64,000 nucleotides of DNA. Origin: Spirochaeta cellobiosiphila DSM 17781 (lineage in GTDB: Bacteria; Spirochaetota; Spirochaetia; DSM-17781). This document shows, one piece after another, positions 41,163 to 50,874 of the stretch. A program made the translations under genes and the position numbers. How positions within the stretch are numbered: position 1 is the first letter of the stretch; each line of letters begins with the position of its first letter. Where the stretch lies: contig NZ_KE384555.1 of the NCBI RefSeq assembly GCF_000426705.1, positions 1 to 64,000 on the forward strand. The letters are read 5' to 3'. A model generated the notes under the pieces. That model had not been told where the DNA came from. It saw nothing but the letters and a program-made list of their open reading frames with translations, and did no database searches.

Positions 41163-42320
41163 CTAGGAAGGGAGTATTCCCCTATCCCGTAATTTGCTGA
41201 CTTCACTCATATCAAGAACCCGGCTTATCTGAAGTTCAGAATCTTCACTTGTTTTAAGAACACGAGGTTCTGGCAAGGAAGCACCATGCTCATCTGTTAG
41301 TAATTTGAGCATGGGAAATCTGGGTTCCTGGGTATTCGTATCAACAATTTGGGCAATTGAGCCGCTATTCAGAATCACATAGGATCCGAGTGGATAGATA
41401 CTAATGATAAATACCAAACGTTTCAAGATTTGTTCATCATAGATTCTGCCAGAACCTTTTAGCAGTTCTACTATACTAGTGTGACCATTCCGTGCTTCCC
41501 TATAAGGTCGGGAAGATATCTGAGCACTATAATTACTAGCGATGGCAATAATCCGTGCATTCATACTGATGCGATCACCGCTCAAGCCTTGGGGATATCC
41601 GGTTCCGTCCATTCGTTCCTGATGTTCCAGAATCGCTAAAGTAATATTAGCAGGAAGGGAGAACTCTTTAAGGACTCTATATCCTATAATGGGATAGGCT
41701 GTGAGAGCTTTTTTCTCTTCTGCTGACAAAGGATTAGTTTGATTACGAAGAGCCGGGGGAAGCCGGAACATTCCTATCTTGTGTAATAAGCCGGCAATTC
41801 CCAATTCAATAAGTTTATGGGCAGGCATACGCATGTCCTCCCCAATAACGATGGCCAGAACACAGGTCTTGACCGATTGGATTATGAGAAAGTCATAATC
41901 AGTACTACCTAGCTCAGCAAGGCGAAGGATGTATTTTTTATTTTTCTTAACCATGGCTATGATTTCTTTTACCATATCCGTAGCAGGAGCAATCGCTAAG
42001 TCTGATTTCCTCAAAAAGTCATCAAACAGCTTTTCTGTATAATCCAGGCTTTTATCAAAAAGTTCATTAACTTCTTTCAAGGCTTCTTTTTCTTTTATGT
42101 CTGAATCAAACTGGCCAATACCATCCATACCAGGAATGGTCATCTTACCAGAGGTAGATCCTTCTGTAACAATTTCTGTATATTTCCATTTGCTCAGGCG
42201 CTTAATAAGCTCCTCTGTAACAGGTGTTTCTGGTGTTAATAAGATGTACTTATCATCCAAGTATATATCTGAGTCATAATAAGTATTAGGTTTAATTGTA
42301 TTGGTAGAGATACTTTTCAT
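41163..42320 (-). CDS. HD-GYP-domain protein with altered catalytic motif
   Basis: Encodes 385 residues. The N-terminal part (about 1-130) is not assigned. The rest matches HD-GYP cyclic-di-GMP phosphodiesterases: LLHKIGMFRLPPALR, LEHQERMDGTGYPQGLSGDRI (HxxxxDGxGYP and G-DRI) and the following ARIIAIASNYSAQISSRPYR. The HD motif itself reads HK (CAC AAG), losing the Asp metal ligand, whereas the GYP part is intact. Activity is therefore doubtful; a sensing role is possible. Ribosome site GGAG 9 bases upstream. Confidence 0.82.
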   Translation of the reverse strand: MKSISTNTIKPNTYYDSDIYLDDKYILLTPETPVTEELIKRLSKWKYTEIVTEGSTSGKMTIPGMDGIGQFDSDIKEKEALKEVNELFDKSLDYTEKLFDDFLRKSDLAIAPATDMVKEIIAMVKKNKKYILRLAELGSTDYDFLIIQSVKTCVLAIVIGEDMRMPAHKLIELGIAGLLHKIGMFRLPPALRNQTNPLSAEEKKALTAYPIIGYRVLKEFSLPANITLAILEHQERMDGTGYPQGLSGDRISMNARIIAIASNYSAQISSRPYREARNGHTSIVELLKGSGRIYDEQILKRLVFIISIYPLGSYVILNSGSIAQIVDTNTQEPRFPMLKLLTDEHGASLPEPRVLKTSEDSELQISRVLDMSEVSKLRDRGILPS

Positions 42321-42392
42321 TAAGGAAACTCCGTTGACCTTTCATCATCTGTCACTTAAACTTCTATTATTATATTATAGGAGTCTTTCCAG

Positions 42393-43226
42393 GTGAAGTT
42401 TAAGACAATTTTCATTCTTTTCAATTCTATCATCATTATATCATTCTTATTTGTGTTTTTAATGCCAATTATGATATTAGGAGCGGATTATGGACATCTT
42501 TTTTTAAAAAACAATTGGTATGTGGCTTTATTGTTTGTATTGGCCATGGTTGTCCTGAATATTTACTTCCTGCTGAATTGGAAAATGTTTCAATACTTGG
42601 AGAAAGAAGATTGGTCAGGACTCTTTGACTACTTATCAGCGAAACTTCAAAAAAGAGGACAATTATCAATCCGTCAAATACGAATGTATCTAAACACAGC
42701 ATTGGTATTGTCTAAGGTCGATGAAATTGTTGAACTTAGAGATAAATTGAAAGCCAATGCCCCCAGAAAGTTTAATAAGTTTGTTCTGGAACTGGGTATC
42801 CCCTACCTCGTGGACGGCCAATCCCTGGAGGGCTATAATTACTTCAATAACTTTTCCAGTACAAGTAATCAAAGGGACTGGATTCATTGGGCCAAAGCAT
42901 TTTGTTTGCTGAATTTACAACGACGAGAGGACGGAAAGGAAGTACTGGTTCAATTATTGGGTCAGACAAAGAATCCCATCATCATTCTTATGTCGACATA
43001 TCTCTTAACCTCATTAGGAATGGATGATGATGACACAGCGAAGATATTATCCACTTATAAGGATATGTTAAATGAGAAGTTTTCAAAAGCACAGCTTAAC
43101 AAGAAGATGAATGTTCAGAAGGAGACCAATTTACTTCTATTATTGTTTGGAAAAGTCTACACAGAGGCTCTAGATTGGTGCTTTGACCATTCCTTGCCAA
43201 GTTCCGAAAAAATCGTTTCCCAGTGA
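42393..43226 (+). CDS. Membrane protein with two N-terminal helices, unknown function
   Basis: Encodes 277 residues: two membrane helices (about 5-30 and 42-62), then a cytoplasmic or periplasmic helical domain that looks like degenerate TPRs (QIRMYLNTALVLSKVDEIVEL and AKAFCLLNLQRREDGKEVLVQ). GTG start, with GGAG 9 bases upstream. It is convergent with aat and overlaps it by 57 bases, an unusually long overlap. The family is not recognised. Confidence 0.72.
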   Translation: MKFKTIFILFNSIIIISFLFVFLMPIMILGADYGHLFLKNNWYVALLFVLAMVVLNIYFLLNWKMFQYLEKEDWSGLFDYLSAKLQKRGQLSIRQIRMYLNTALVLSKVDEIVELRDKLKANAPRKFNKFVLELGIPYLVDGQSLEGYNYFNNFSSTSNQRDWIHWAKAFCLLNLQRREDGKEVLVQLLGQTKNPIIILMSTYLLTSLGMDDDDTAKILSTYKDMLNEKFSKAQLNKKMNVQKETNLLLLLFGKVYTEALDWCFDHSLPSSEKIVSQ

Positions 43227-43883
43227 GTTAAGGGATAACTCTTCTAAAAAATCATCCCGTTTAATATGCTGAGCCCCTAGGGATTCCAAGTGTTCTGTGT
43301 GGACCTGACAGTCTATACAGAACAAACCTTGTTGTTCTAATGTTTTGACTAATGTGATAAAGGCAGCTTTCGATGCATTTGGGGCTAAAGCAAACATGGA
43401 TTCACCAAAGAAATACCTTCCTAAGCTGACACCATATAATCCACCACAAAGATTACCTTTGTCATCCCAGGCTTCCACAGAATGGGCATATCCTAATTCA
43501 TGAAATTTGTTGTAAGCAGATTCCATATCATCTGTGATCCAGGTTCCAGGCTGTCCAGGTCTATACACATTGGAGCAATTCTTGATGACTTGATCAAAGG
43601 CTGTATCAAAACTTATATCATAGACCCCTTTGCGAAGAACTTTTTTCATACTCTTTGATATATGTAAATGTTGAGGATATAAGACAAAACGAGGATCTGG
43701 AGACCACCACAAAAGGGGCTCATCTGGAGAGAACCAAGGGAAGATTCCCTGTTTATAAGCAGATAATAACATACCTGGACTGAGATTCCCCCCTACGGCC
43801 ACAACTCCTTCTGATGTAGCCGTATTGGGATGGGGGAATTGAAAATACTCTTCTGTACTAAGATAAGGAAACTGTAGATCCAT
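43170..43883 (-). CDS. aat: Leucyl/phenylalanyl-tRNA-protein transferase
   Basis: Adds Leu or Phe from tRNA to N-terminal Arg or Lys of substrates, making N-degrons for ClpS/ClpAP. The 237 residues have the family blocks FPHPNTATSEGVVAVGGNLSP (two parts), LLSAYKQGIFPWFS, WWSPDPRFVL and GGLYGVSLGRYFFGESMFA. It overlaps clpA upstream (26 bases) and is the last gene of the clpS-clpA-aat operon. Normal length. Overlaps the convergent membrane-protein gene by 57 bases. Confidence 0.96.
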   Translation of the reverse strand: MDLQFPYLSTEEYFQFPHPNTATSEGVVAVGGNLSPGMLLSAYKQGIFPWFSPDEPLLWWSPDPRFVLYPQHLHISKSMKKVLRKGVYDISFDTAFDQVIKNCSNVYRPGQPGTWITDDMESAYNKFHELGYAHSVEAWDDKGNLCGGLYGVSLGRYFFGESMFALAPNASKAAFITLVKTLEQQGLFCIDCQVHTEHLESLGAQHIKRDDFLEELSLNSLGNDFFGTWQGMVKAPI

Positions 43884-46137
43884 TTTTAACCTGATGGGCG
43901 ATTTTTCCTTTCTTCATGTAGAGACGAACAGTACCACCGTTAAGCAGGCGTCCGAAAAGGACTTCATCCACAAACCAGGATTTTACTTCCTGTTCTATAA
44001 CCCGTCCAATATTTCGAGCGCCATATTCTGGGTCATAACCAGTTTCTGCTAAGAACTGAATAACCTTAGGACTAACTTCCAGGGTAACATTCCGTTCCTC
44101 TAGCATGCTTTCAAACTCATGTATTTCTTTCCATACGATCTTTTGTATGATGTCTTCAGGCAGTCTACCGAATGTGACGACCTTATCTAATCTGTTACGG
44201 AACTCTGGTGTAAAGATCTTGTTCACAGCATCATTGACAACAGAATCTGTTAATACAGGGGATCCGAAGCCAATGATAGGTTTACCGATATCCCGTGCCC
44301 CTGCATTGGATGTCATTATTATTATGACATTTCTAAAGTCAGCCTTTCTTCCTGAATTATCTGTCAAAGTAGCATAATCCATTACTTGAAGCAGGATATT
44401 GAAGATCTCTGGATGAGCCTTTTCTATCTCATCCAAGAGGAGAACCGCATGGGGTGTCTTACGGATGGCATCTGTTAGAAGCCCACCCTCTTCATATCCT
44501 ACATAACCAGGAGGAGAACCTATGAGACGAGACACGGTGTGTCGTTCCTGATACTCGGACATATCGAATCGATGCATGGCAATTCCCAATACATCAGCCA
44601 ATGATTTGGCCAACTCTGTTTTTCCCACACCTGTAGGTCCCGCAAAGAGGAAATTCGCAACAGGACGTTCCTTTTTATGGAATCCAGCCCGGGATCTTCT
44701 TACCGCTTGAACCACTTGTTCAAGGGCTTGATCTTGACCAAAGACTCTTGCTTTTAGATTCACCTCCAGGTCTTTGAGACGGCCTAACTCTCCTGTGGTA
44801 ACACTCTTCTCAGGAATATGGGCAATCTTTGATACAATCTTCTCTATCATTTCAGAACCAATGACATCAGGGGTTTCCGGATTTTTGGTTCTTAACATTC
44901 TACTAAGAGCACCTGCTTCATCAATAACATCAATAGCCTTATCAGGCTGATGTCTATCATTGATATATTGTGTTGAAAGACTTACCGCCTCTTCTAGAGC
45001 GGTCTCTTCATAGCGTACTTGATGATATTCTTCATATTTGGGGGCCAGGCCTTTGATAATCTGAATTGTTTCACCAGGTGTTGGTTCAGGTACATCAATC
45101 TTTTGAAAACGTCTGGCCAAGGCTCTGTCTTTTTCAAAGAATCTCTTATACTCATCATATGTTGTGGAACCGATACATCTTAATTTACCTGAAGTAAGAG
45201 CTGGTTTTAACAAATTACTGGCATCCATGGAACCTCCAGAAGTGGCTCCTGCTCCTACTATGGTATGAATTTCATCAATGAAGAGGATAATATCCTTTTT
45301 GGTTTCCAGTTCTTTCATGATGCCTTTGATACGTTCTTCAAAATCTCCCCTATAACGGGTACCAGCCAATAATGATCCCATATCCAAAGAATAGATGGTG
45401 AAGTTTTTAAGTAACTCTGGCACATTGCCTTCTGCTATACGCTGGGCAAGTCCTTCTGTTATAGCGGTCTTACCTACTCCAGGTTCACCAACGTGAATAG
45501 GATTATTCTTAATTCGGCGACACAAGACCTGAAGAGTTCTTTCGATGATCTCTTCACGTCCGATAACAGGCTCTAGTTCGCCATCACGGGCTGCTTGAGT
45601 TAAATCTCTGGTAAACTGTTCTAAAAAGGTAGCCTTCCCTTTTGAACTTTGTTCGGTTGTCGTATCTTCATCACTATCCATATCAAAGGTTTCTGCATCT
45701 TCCCAAGAGTCTTCCGCTAAAGGCCCATGACTGATCACTTCTAATAACCGCAACCGTGTTAATCCCGCTCTGAGTAGATAGTAGGTAGCAAAGCTTTCTT
45801 TATCTTCAAGGATAGCCACAAAAATGTCACCAATCCCTACGGTTTGCTTACTGGAGGCTTCTGTATGGAAGAGAGCCCTCTCAATGACTGTTTGAAAACC
45901 AATGGATTGTGTTGGTTCCCCTTCATCAATAAAAGTCATCTCCGTATCAAGATATTCTGTTACTTTATTTTTAACATCTTCAATATCTACATCACAGGCC
46001 TTTAATATACCGATGGGACGATCAAACTTGAAAGATGCTAATAATATATGTTCTGGGGTTAAATATTCATGCCCCTTTTCTTTTGCTTCTTGGTAAGCAG
46101 AATTGATTACATCCTGCACTGTCTCACTAATATTCAT
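43858..46137 (-). CDS. clpA: ATP-dependent Clp protease ATP-binding subunit ClpA
   Basis: AAA+ unfoldase that feeds ClpP. The 759 residues show the N-terminal Clp repeat domain (about 1-150), first AAA module with [15 protein letters not shown] and Walker B LFIDEIHT, second AAA module with [12 protein letters not shown] and [13 protein letters not shown], then the Clp D2 small domain. It lacks the middle coiled-coil of ClpB and pairs with clpS, so ClpA is the right name. SD ATAGGTG. Lies 4 bases after clpS. Confidence 0.96.
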   Translation of the reverse strand: MNISETVQDVINSAYQEAKEKGHEYLTPEHILLASFKFDRPIGILKACDVDIEDVKNKVTEYLDTEMTFIDEGEPTQSIGFQTVIERALFHTEASSKQTVGIGDIFVAILEDKESFATYYLLRAGLTRLRLLEVISHGPLAEDSWEDAETFDMDSDEDTTTEQSSKGKATFLEQFTRDLTQAARDGELEPVIGREEIIERTLQVLCRRIKNNPIHVGEPGVGKTAITEGLAQRIAEGNVPELLKNFTIYSLDMGSLLAGTRYRGDFEERIKGIMKELETKKDIILFIDEIHTIVGAGATSGGSMDASNLLKPALTSGKLRCIGSTTYDEYKRFFEKDRALARRFQKIDVPEPTPGETIQIIKGLAPKYEEYHQVRYEETALEEAVSLSTQYINDRHQPDKAIDVIDEAGALSRMLRTKNPETPDVIGSEMIEKIVSKIAHIPEKSVTTGELGRLKDLEVNLKARVFGQDQALEQVVQAVRRSRAGFHKKERPVANFLFAGPTGVGKTELAKSLADVLGIAMHRFDMSEYQERHTVSRLIGSPPGYVGYEEGGLLTDAIRKTPHAVLLLDEIEKAHPEIFNILLQVMDYATLTDNSGRKADFRNVIIIMTSNAGARDIGKPIIGFGSPVLTDSVVNDAVNKIFTPEFRNRLDKVVTFGRLPEDIIQKIVWKEIHEFESMLEERNVTLEVSPKVIQFLAETGYDPEYGARNIGRVIEQEVKSWFVDEVLFGRLLNGGTVRLYMKKGKIAHQVKNGSTVSLS

Positions 46138-46141
46138 ACAC

Positions 46142-46456
46142 CTATGCCTTTTCGTAAGTACATTTAAGAGGATACTCAGCTTTTTCTGCCATTTGTGTCA
46201 CTTGAATCACCTTTGTTTTGGCAATATCAAGTGAGTAAAGTCCCACTAAGCCTTTACCTTTCGTATGTACATCTAACATAATTTTTGAGGCTTCATCTGT
46301 TGATTTACGAAAAACGACCATCAACACATGCACGACAAATTCCATTGTTGTATAGTGATCATTATGAAGGATCACCTTATACTTATTAGGTTCTTGAACT
46401 TCGTCCTTTTCCCTACTTTTAATTTTCTCACTAATGTCTGATTTATTTCCAGCCAA
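46142..46456 (-). CDS. clpS: ClpS adaptor protein
   Basis: Recognises N-degrons and delivers them to ClpA. The 104 residues contain the ClpS core: PNKYKVILHNDHYTTMEFVV (ligand pocket with the conserved His-Asn-Asp-Tyr), VLMVVFRKSTDEASKIMLDVH, TKGKGLVGLYSLDIAKTKV. TTG start with a good AGGAGG. First gene of the operon with clpA and aat, which together complete the N-end-rule pathway. Confidence 0.95.
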   Translation of the reverse strand: MAGNKSDISEKIKSREKDEVQEPNKYKVILHNDHYTTMEFVVHVLMVVFRKSTDEASKIMLDVHTKGKGLVGLYSLDIAKTKVIQVTQMAEKAEYPLKCTYEKA

Positions 46457-46504
46457 GAAACAACCTCCTGGGGATATTTATAGACAAATTTACTGCTTTT
46501 TTAT

Positions 46505-47383
46505 TCAACCATCAACTCCCGGCCTAAAATGACTATACTGATATTGAACCCTTAGGAATTCTTGCAAATCCTTCAAACTTCGATCGATAGTCAATTCATC
46601 AATATCAAACTCTTTTCCCGTTAGAAATTTAAGTTTGTATCTTGATAGCCTAGCCCCCCGAAAATAATAAACTTGCTTATGTATTACATCCAGTTTATTT
46701 ACCAAGAATATGGTTTCTCCTAATAGGTACCTTATTCTTATCTGCTCCTTAAGAAAGACATACTGTCTTGGTATCATGAAAACCATTCTAAATAGCAAGT
46801 AAGCTATGAATATAATAACAACTGACTGAAAACCCAAAGCAAAAATTACACGTTCACTATTATAGAGTAATAGAAACATTCGATACCCGAACCAAGAGGT
46901 TAACACAATGAGAAAAGCAAATACGAAATAACTAAAACGTTCTGTATTAATGACAAAGGGAGCTTTGAACCTTTTATGTCCTGAGTTTTCAATCATCCGG
47001 CGTTCAATATTGTCAGCCAGGATATCAAAATCCTTAAGGTTTCTTGAAATATGGATCTTTGTATCCTGTCCATTCACATAGGAAACGCCAGCACTAGGAT
47101 TAATCACAAAGGACTTTATATTTTTGTATAATATTGTTTTTTGAAAAAAGAGTCCTTTTATTGATAATCGATTATCATCAATAATGTATTGAGCTTGTAA
47201 CTGAAAGAGTCTGATCGTAAGGACAATAGCCAATATGGCCATAACAACACTAACACCTAACTTGAAAGGCCAATAAAGGGAATCGGTATAAATGTTTGTA
47301 TAAACAATCATAGATAAGGATAAAAGTATTCCTATACCATTGATGAGCTTATTATGTTTGGGATATTTGAAAGTCTGATACAT
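46505..47383 (-). CDS. Membrane protein with two bacterial PH-like domains
   Basis: Encodes 292 residues made of two similar halves. Each half has two membrane helices (about 14-55 and 150-205) followed by a beta-rich segment, LQAQYIIDDNRLSIKGLFFQKTI for the first and MIPRQYVFLKEQIRIRYLLGETI for the second; the strands suit bacterial PH-like (bPH) domains. The gene overlaps the end of the SRAP gene by one base (TAATG), so translation is coupled. Function unknown; possibly lipid or peptide binding near the membrane. Confidence 0.68.
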   Translation of the reverse strand: MYQTFKYPKHNKLINGIGILLSLSMIVYTNIYTDSLYWPFKLGVSVVMAILAIVLTIRLFQLQAQYIIDDNRLSIKGLFFQKTILYKNIKSFVINPSAGVSYVNGQDTKIHISRNLKDFDILADNIERRMIENSGHKRFKAPFVINTERFSYFVFAFLIVLTSWFGYRMFLLLYNSERVIFALGFQSVVIIFIAYLLFRMVFMIPRQYVFLKEQIRIRYLLGETIFLVNKLDVIHKQVYYFRGARLSRYKLKFLTGKEFDIDELTIDRSLKDLQEFLRVQYQYSHFRPGVDG

Positions 47384-48060
47384 TACTCATTCCATAATTC
47401 CAGCTGTTCAGGATTGTGATAAATATCAGTAGTCGATGGTTCATCAATCATCCTCTTTATGGGATGAATCTTGATTTTATCTTCAGTGATATCTCTGTAA
47501 TTATCTATTATCCAATAGGGATTGGTCAACCAATCCTCATATTCATTGTTTGTTGCTAATACGATAGGCATACGGGGATGTATTCTTTCCATAGTACCTG
47601 TTGATGGCTGTGTTATTACCGTAAAAGACCACCCTAAATCATCAAACTTTTTCTTGCTTGCCAATCCTGCTAAGGCAAAAAGTGGTGAATTGCCACAATA
47701 ACAATAATAGGGATAACGTTTTTTATCTCGAGCTTTCCATTCAAAAAAACCTGTGACAGGAATCAGGATAGGTTGATTAAGTGCTTCTTTAAAACTGACC
47801 TTAGTCCTCAATGTTTCTATGCGAGCATTTATTGTATTTTTCTTTATACTATTGGCTTTTTCCAATGAGGAGACCCAATGGGGGATCAATCCCCATTCCC
47901 CTTTGAATATTTGGTGGTTCTGTAAGATAATAGGGTAGAAATCCTTCTTATATGGTGTAAAATGGTAGTAAGGAAGAGAGGGAAAGTTATCTTGTTGGTA
48001 GGCGTTAAAATGCCGTTCCAACTCTTTTGCCTTCCTGTCCAAGGACAAGTTATAACACAT
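47383..48060 (-). CDS. SRAP-family DNA abasic-site protein (HMCES/YedK-like)
   Basis: Forms a covalent crosslink with abasic sites in single-stranded DNA and protects them. The 225 residues keep the SRAP signature: Cys2 directly after the initiator Met (MCYNLSL), the loop NTINARIETL (about 90-99, with Asn and Arg), the conserved TGFFEWKA (Glu near 125) and HPRMPIVL with the catalytic His near 160. Ends with EQLELWNE. The promoter is leaderless and shares its -35 with the divergent gene at 48146. Confidence 0.95.
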   Translation of the reverse strand: MCYNLSLDRKAKELERHFNAYQQDNFPSLPYYHFTPYKKDFYPIILQNHQIFKGEWGLIPHWVSSLEKANSIKKNTINARIETLRTKVSFKEALNQPILIPVTGFFEWKARDKKRYPYYCYCGNSPLFALAGLASKKKFDDLGWSFTVITQPSTGTMERIHPRMPIVLATNNEYEDWLTNPYWIIDNYRDITEDKIKIHPIKRMIDEPSTTDIYHNPEQLELWNE

Positions 48061-48066
48061 AAAACC

Positions 48067-48095
48067 AATCTATCAAAATAGATAATAAGTTGCAA
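48067..48095 (-). promoter_or_regulatory. Leaderless promoter of the SRAP gene
   Basis: Minus-strand TTGCAA (48090-48095), 17-base spacer, TAGATT (48067-48072), then 6 bases to the ATG. The -35 is the palindrome TTGCAA and is also the -35 of the opposite promoter. Confidence 0.78.
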
Positions 48096-48117
48096 ATTTC
48101 TTTTAATGAGATATACT
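48090..48117 (+). promoter_or_regulatory. Divergent promoter sharing the -35 TTGCAA
   Basis: TTGCAA (48090-48095), 16-base spacer, TATACT (48112-48117). Start expected near 48124, leaving about 22 bases with AGAGGGGGG before the TTG start. The same six bases face both directions. Confidence 0.72.
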
Positions 48118-48145
48118 GTAGCCAGATTTAAAGAGGGGGGTTCAT

Positions 48146-48844
48146 TTGAAAAATCTTGCATTAGTTTTGATGTTAATACTTACAACATCCGTATTTGGTG
48201 AATTCTGGAATGATGTTCCCGAAATGCTTAGACCCGATCTTGCAGATGCCTATTATCAAGCAGGTGAGCAATATGCCAAAAGCAATCAAGCTGAGAAAGC
48301 AAAACAGTACAAAGCTATGGCACTTAAAATATATCCAGAATATAAACCTGGCCAAGAAGTTCCTAAAATGTCAGTACCTCAAACAGATAAAGAGGCTGAA
48401 TCCATTCCATCTTCAGAGAATATCAAAGAAGAAGTGGTTACCAGAGTTAGACAGCAAAATCTACAAGTGGAAAGACTTGTCCATTATCAATTCACAAAAG
48501 CGGTCCGAGCCTTAGTAACAGAAAACACAGGAATGCTTCTATCTGTTCTTGATTCACAGCTTTATGTTGGGAATATGGATAATAAAATCGATAGGAATCA
48601 GTTGGAAATACAATTGCCTAAGATGTTTGAATCAAGGGATTTTACATCTATACCACCTAATGCCTTGTATGACTTAAGCTCTATAACTATTGGTCATAGA
48701 GAAGATGGGACCTATGCCCTAACGGTCTCAACAAACAGCACTTATGATAACCAAATGGCACAGATATTTACTTTTTGGAACAGTGAACAAACTTTTATTT
48801 TCACACCATCCGGTAAAACATGGCTTATTTCCGGAATTGAATAA
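48146..48844 (+). CDS. Exported protein, unknown function
   Basis: Encodes 232 residues: signal peptide (about 1-18, TTSVFGEF), a TPR-like pair near the start (LADAYYQAGEQYAKSNQAEKAKQY), a polar linker, and a C-terminal domain of about 120 residues (VHYQFTKAVRALVTENTGMLLS and FTFWNSEQTFIFTPSGKTWLIS) like a small NTF2-type or stress-type fold. TTG start with AGAGGGGGG before it. The family is not recognised. Confidence 0.75.
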   Translation: MKNLALVLMLILTTSVFGEFWNDVPEMLRPDLADAYYQAGEQYAKSNQAEKAKQYKAMALKIYPEYKPGQEVPKMSVPQTDKEAESIPSSENIKEEVVTRVRQQNLQVERLVHYQFTKAVRALVTENTGMLLSVLDSQLYVGNMDNKIDRNQLEIQLPKMFESRDFTSIPPNALYDLSSITIGHREDGTYALTVSTNSTYDNQMAQIFTFWNSEQTFIFTPSGKTWLISGIE

Positions 48845-48852
48845 AACTTCTT

Positions 48853-50874
48853 TTATTCTAAGGGGGCGAAATATCCACTTTCGTCCCTACCACTTCTTTG
48901 AAGAATCTTTGATTCTACTTCCAGAGGAAGGTACCTTCTACCAAAATCAGTATCTGCTTTGGAATTATACTTAAAAACGTAAAGCCCCTCAGGAATCTTA
49001 GTTAAGGTATCAGGATACTCAGTTAATCCTTCAGGATTCAGTATTGGTATAAACTTACCATTAGTCTTTTGAACAAGATACTTCAATTCCTCATCTGGTT
49101 CATTGGAAGACATAATAATAACGTCTAACCGAATTTGATTATTTTTTAGAAAATCTGCTAACTGAGTAACATTATATTGGTCAAAATCATTAGGATCTAT
49201 CTTACCTGTTGAGAAATACGTTATCACTTTGTGATGAGAACCTGGTAATAGACTATTACCGGCTAAACGTAGCCCCAGGTCTATTTGTCCTTCATTAGAA
49301 TCGACCAGGTTTCCATTATTCAGGCTAACATTATCCTGTATACCATTTTGCCTTAGGTATTCAGGTTGTGGTCCTGCTTTAATAATATTAAAATCATTAT
49401 ACCCTCTAGCTGTTAGGGAAGACGTAAGTTCTAACAGGGCCTGTCTTAGAGGTCCTTGATACTCTTTCATATCTTCAGATTCTTCGATAACCATGGACAA
49501 TTTGATCCTATTGATATCCGAACTGGTGGCTGTTAAATCAAAATTCTCTAATTGTATATCATTTTCAGATAACACAAAGTTGCTTTTATCTAATCCCACC
49601 ATAGGAATACCTTTATAGTCCTCTACTGCCACTTCAACCCAAACTTGAGGATAATTATCGCTAACGACTCGCTGAATCTTTACAAATAAACCGGAATACA
49701 TTGCCGGGAGTTCTACAAGAGCATCTATTTGGGATCCTTTAAAGTCAGATACCCATAAATTACCATTAATATCAGGTTGGGCCATGATATAGTTATGGTC
49801 ACCTTTGTTGGACTTTTCCCATATCTGGGTATGGATTTCATTCTTTATATCAAGAGTATATATTCCCTTATCCTCGGCAATATAAAAAACCTCTCCTTCC
49901 CTTGCCCAGCTTATTCCTTCAGGCTGAAAGAGCATTTTTTCAGCTATCGTTCTTAGATAATTACCACTATCATCAAAAACCAATATGGAATTCAATTGCT
50001 TATCAGCTACATAGAGTAAACCTGAATCGTATAATATCCCTGTTGGTTCTTCCAATCCTTCAAAACCACTGGCTTTTTTCCCAAATACAAGGATAAAGTC
50101 ACCTTCTCTGCTGAACTTACTTACCCTTTTATTCCCCCACTCTGTAACATAGATATTTCCATAATCATCTTCTGTTAGGAATTGCGGACCTAAGAGTTGA
50201 CCAGGATTACGTCCTGTAAGACCGATTGTCTTGGAATGAAGACCATCCAGAGAGAGAATACGAAGCATATCCCTTCGAAACTCTGAGATAACAACATCAT
50301 CATCCCTAATCATAATGTCAAAAGGGGCGTCAATGCCTTCAATCCCCCCTTTTATTCTATCAAGAATGGATCCATTCATATTCAATCTGACTAACTCCTG
50401 TGATCCATAGGAAGCCATCCATAGACTTCCATTGTTCAAAGGACGGAAACCTGCTGGCTGCAGGAAGAGAGGAGGCTCAGCACTTGTTCCTTCCAGGGAC
50501 AGAGCTTGTACCAGCCGGGATGTATTATTGTCAGAAAGAAGAGATCCTCGACGGCTAGATAAGATAGAAATCCAATTATTGAGAACGCCATTCTCTTCTT
50601 TGGCCGTTACTTTTTGCCATTCACTGATAGCCAAACCTTCGAATCCACTATAATAGTAGGCCCGCCCCAGCCATTGGCGAAATAACAAATTATTGGGCTT
50701 AAAACTTAAAGATCTTTCCAAACCTAAAATGGCTTCATTATACCGACCTTGATGGAAGGCTCTTACAGACCAGCCAAACTCATCATTGGCTTTAACTTGT
50801 TCCATATCCACTTGAGCCATTAGAGAAGAAATACTTATAAGGATAAACATTATAGAGAATATAATTTTTTTCAC
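48853..50874 (-). CDS. Exported TPR-NHL-repeat protein with VWFA-related part
   Basis: Encodes 673 residues: signal peptide ending LMAQ, a TPR-like start (about 25-105, VRAFHQGRYNEAILGLERSLS), an NHL-type beta-propeller (about 130-410; FLTEDDYGNIYVTEWGNKRV, GLLYVADKQLNSILVF), then a VWFA-related portion (about 415-640; VWVEVAVEDYKGIPMVGLDKSNF, KVITYFSTGKIDPNDFD). GTG start, AAGGAAGG upstream and stop-start overlap with the preceding TPR gene. Probably a periplasmic protein-interaction platform. Comparable TPR/NHL proteins occur in treponemes, from memory. Confidence 0.76.
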   Translation of the reverse strand: MKKIIFSIMFILISISSLMAQVDMEQVKANDEFGWSVRAFHQGRYNEAILGLERSLSFKPNNLLFRQWLGRAYYYSGFEGLAISEWQKVTAKEENGVLNNWISILSSRRGSLLSDNNTSRLVQALSLEGTSAEPPLFLQPAGFRPLNNGSLWMASYGSQELVRLNMNGSILDRIKGGIEGIDAPFDIMIRDDDVVISEFRRDMLRILSLDGLHSKTIGLTGRNPGQLLGPQFLTEDDYGNIYVTEWGNKRVSKFSREGDFILVFGKKASGFEGLEEPTGILYDSGLLYVADKQLNSILVFDDSGNYLRTIAEKMLFQPEGISWAREGEVFYIAEDKGIYTLDIKNEIHTQIWEKSNKGDHNYIMAQPDINGNLWVSDFKGSQIDALVELPAMYSGLFVKIQRVVSDNYPQVWVEVAVEDYKGIPMVGLDKSNFVLSENDIQLENFDLTATSSDINRIKLSMVIEESEDMKEYQGPLRQALLELTSSLTARGYNDFNIIKAGPQPEYLRQNGIQDNVSLNNGNLVDSNEGQIDLGLRLAGNSLLPGSHHKVITYFSTGKIDPNDFDQYNVTQLADFLKNNQIRLDVIIMSSNEPDEELKYLVQKTNGKFIPILNPEGLTEYPDTLTKIPEGLYVFKYNSKADTDFGRRYLPLEVESKILQRSGRDESGYFAPLE

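Noticed and set aside
41144-41206. GTG 41206 as start of the QLELF gene
   Set aside because: It overlaps the HD-GYP gene by 44 bases without a ribosome site; kept only as an alternative.
44105-44377. A 90-codon plus-strand frame inside clpA
   Set aside because: It is opposite the conserved second AAA module; no ribosome site.
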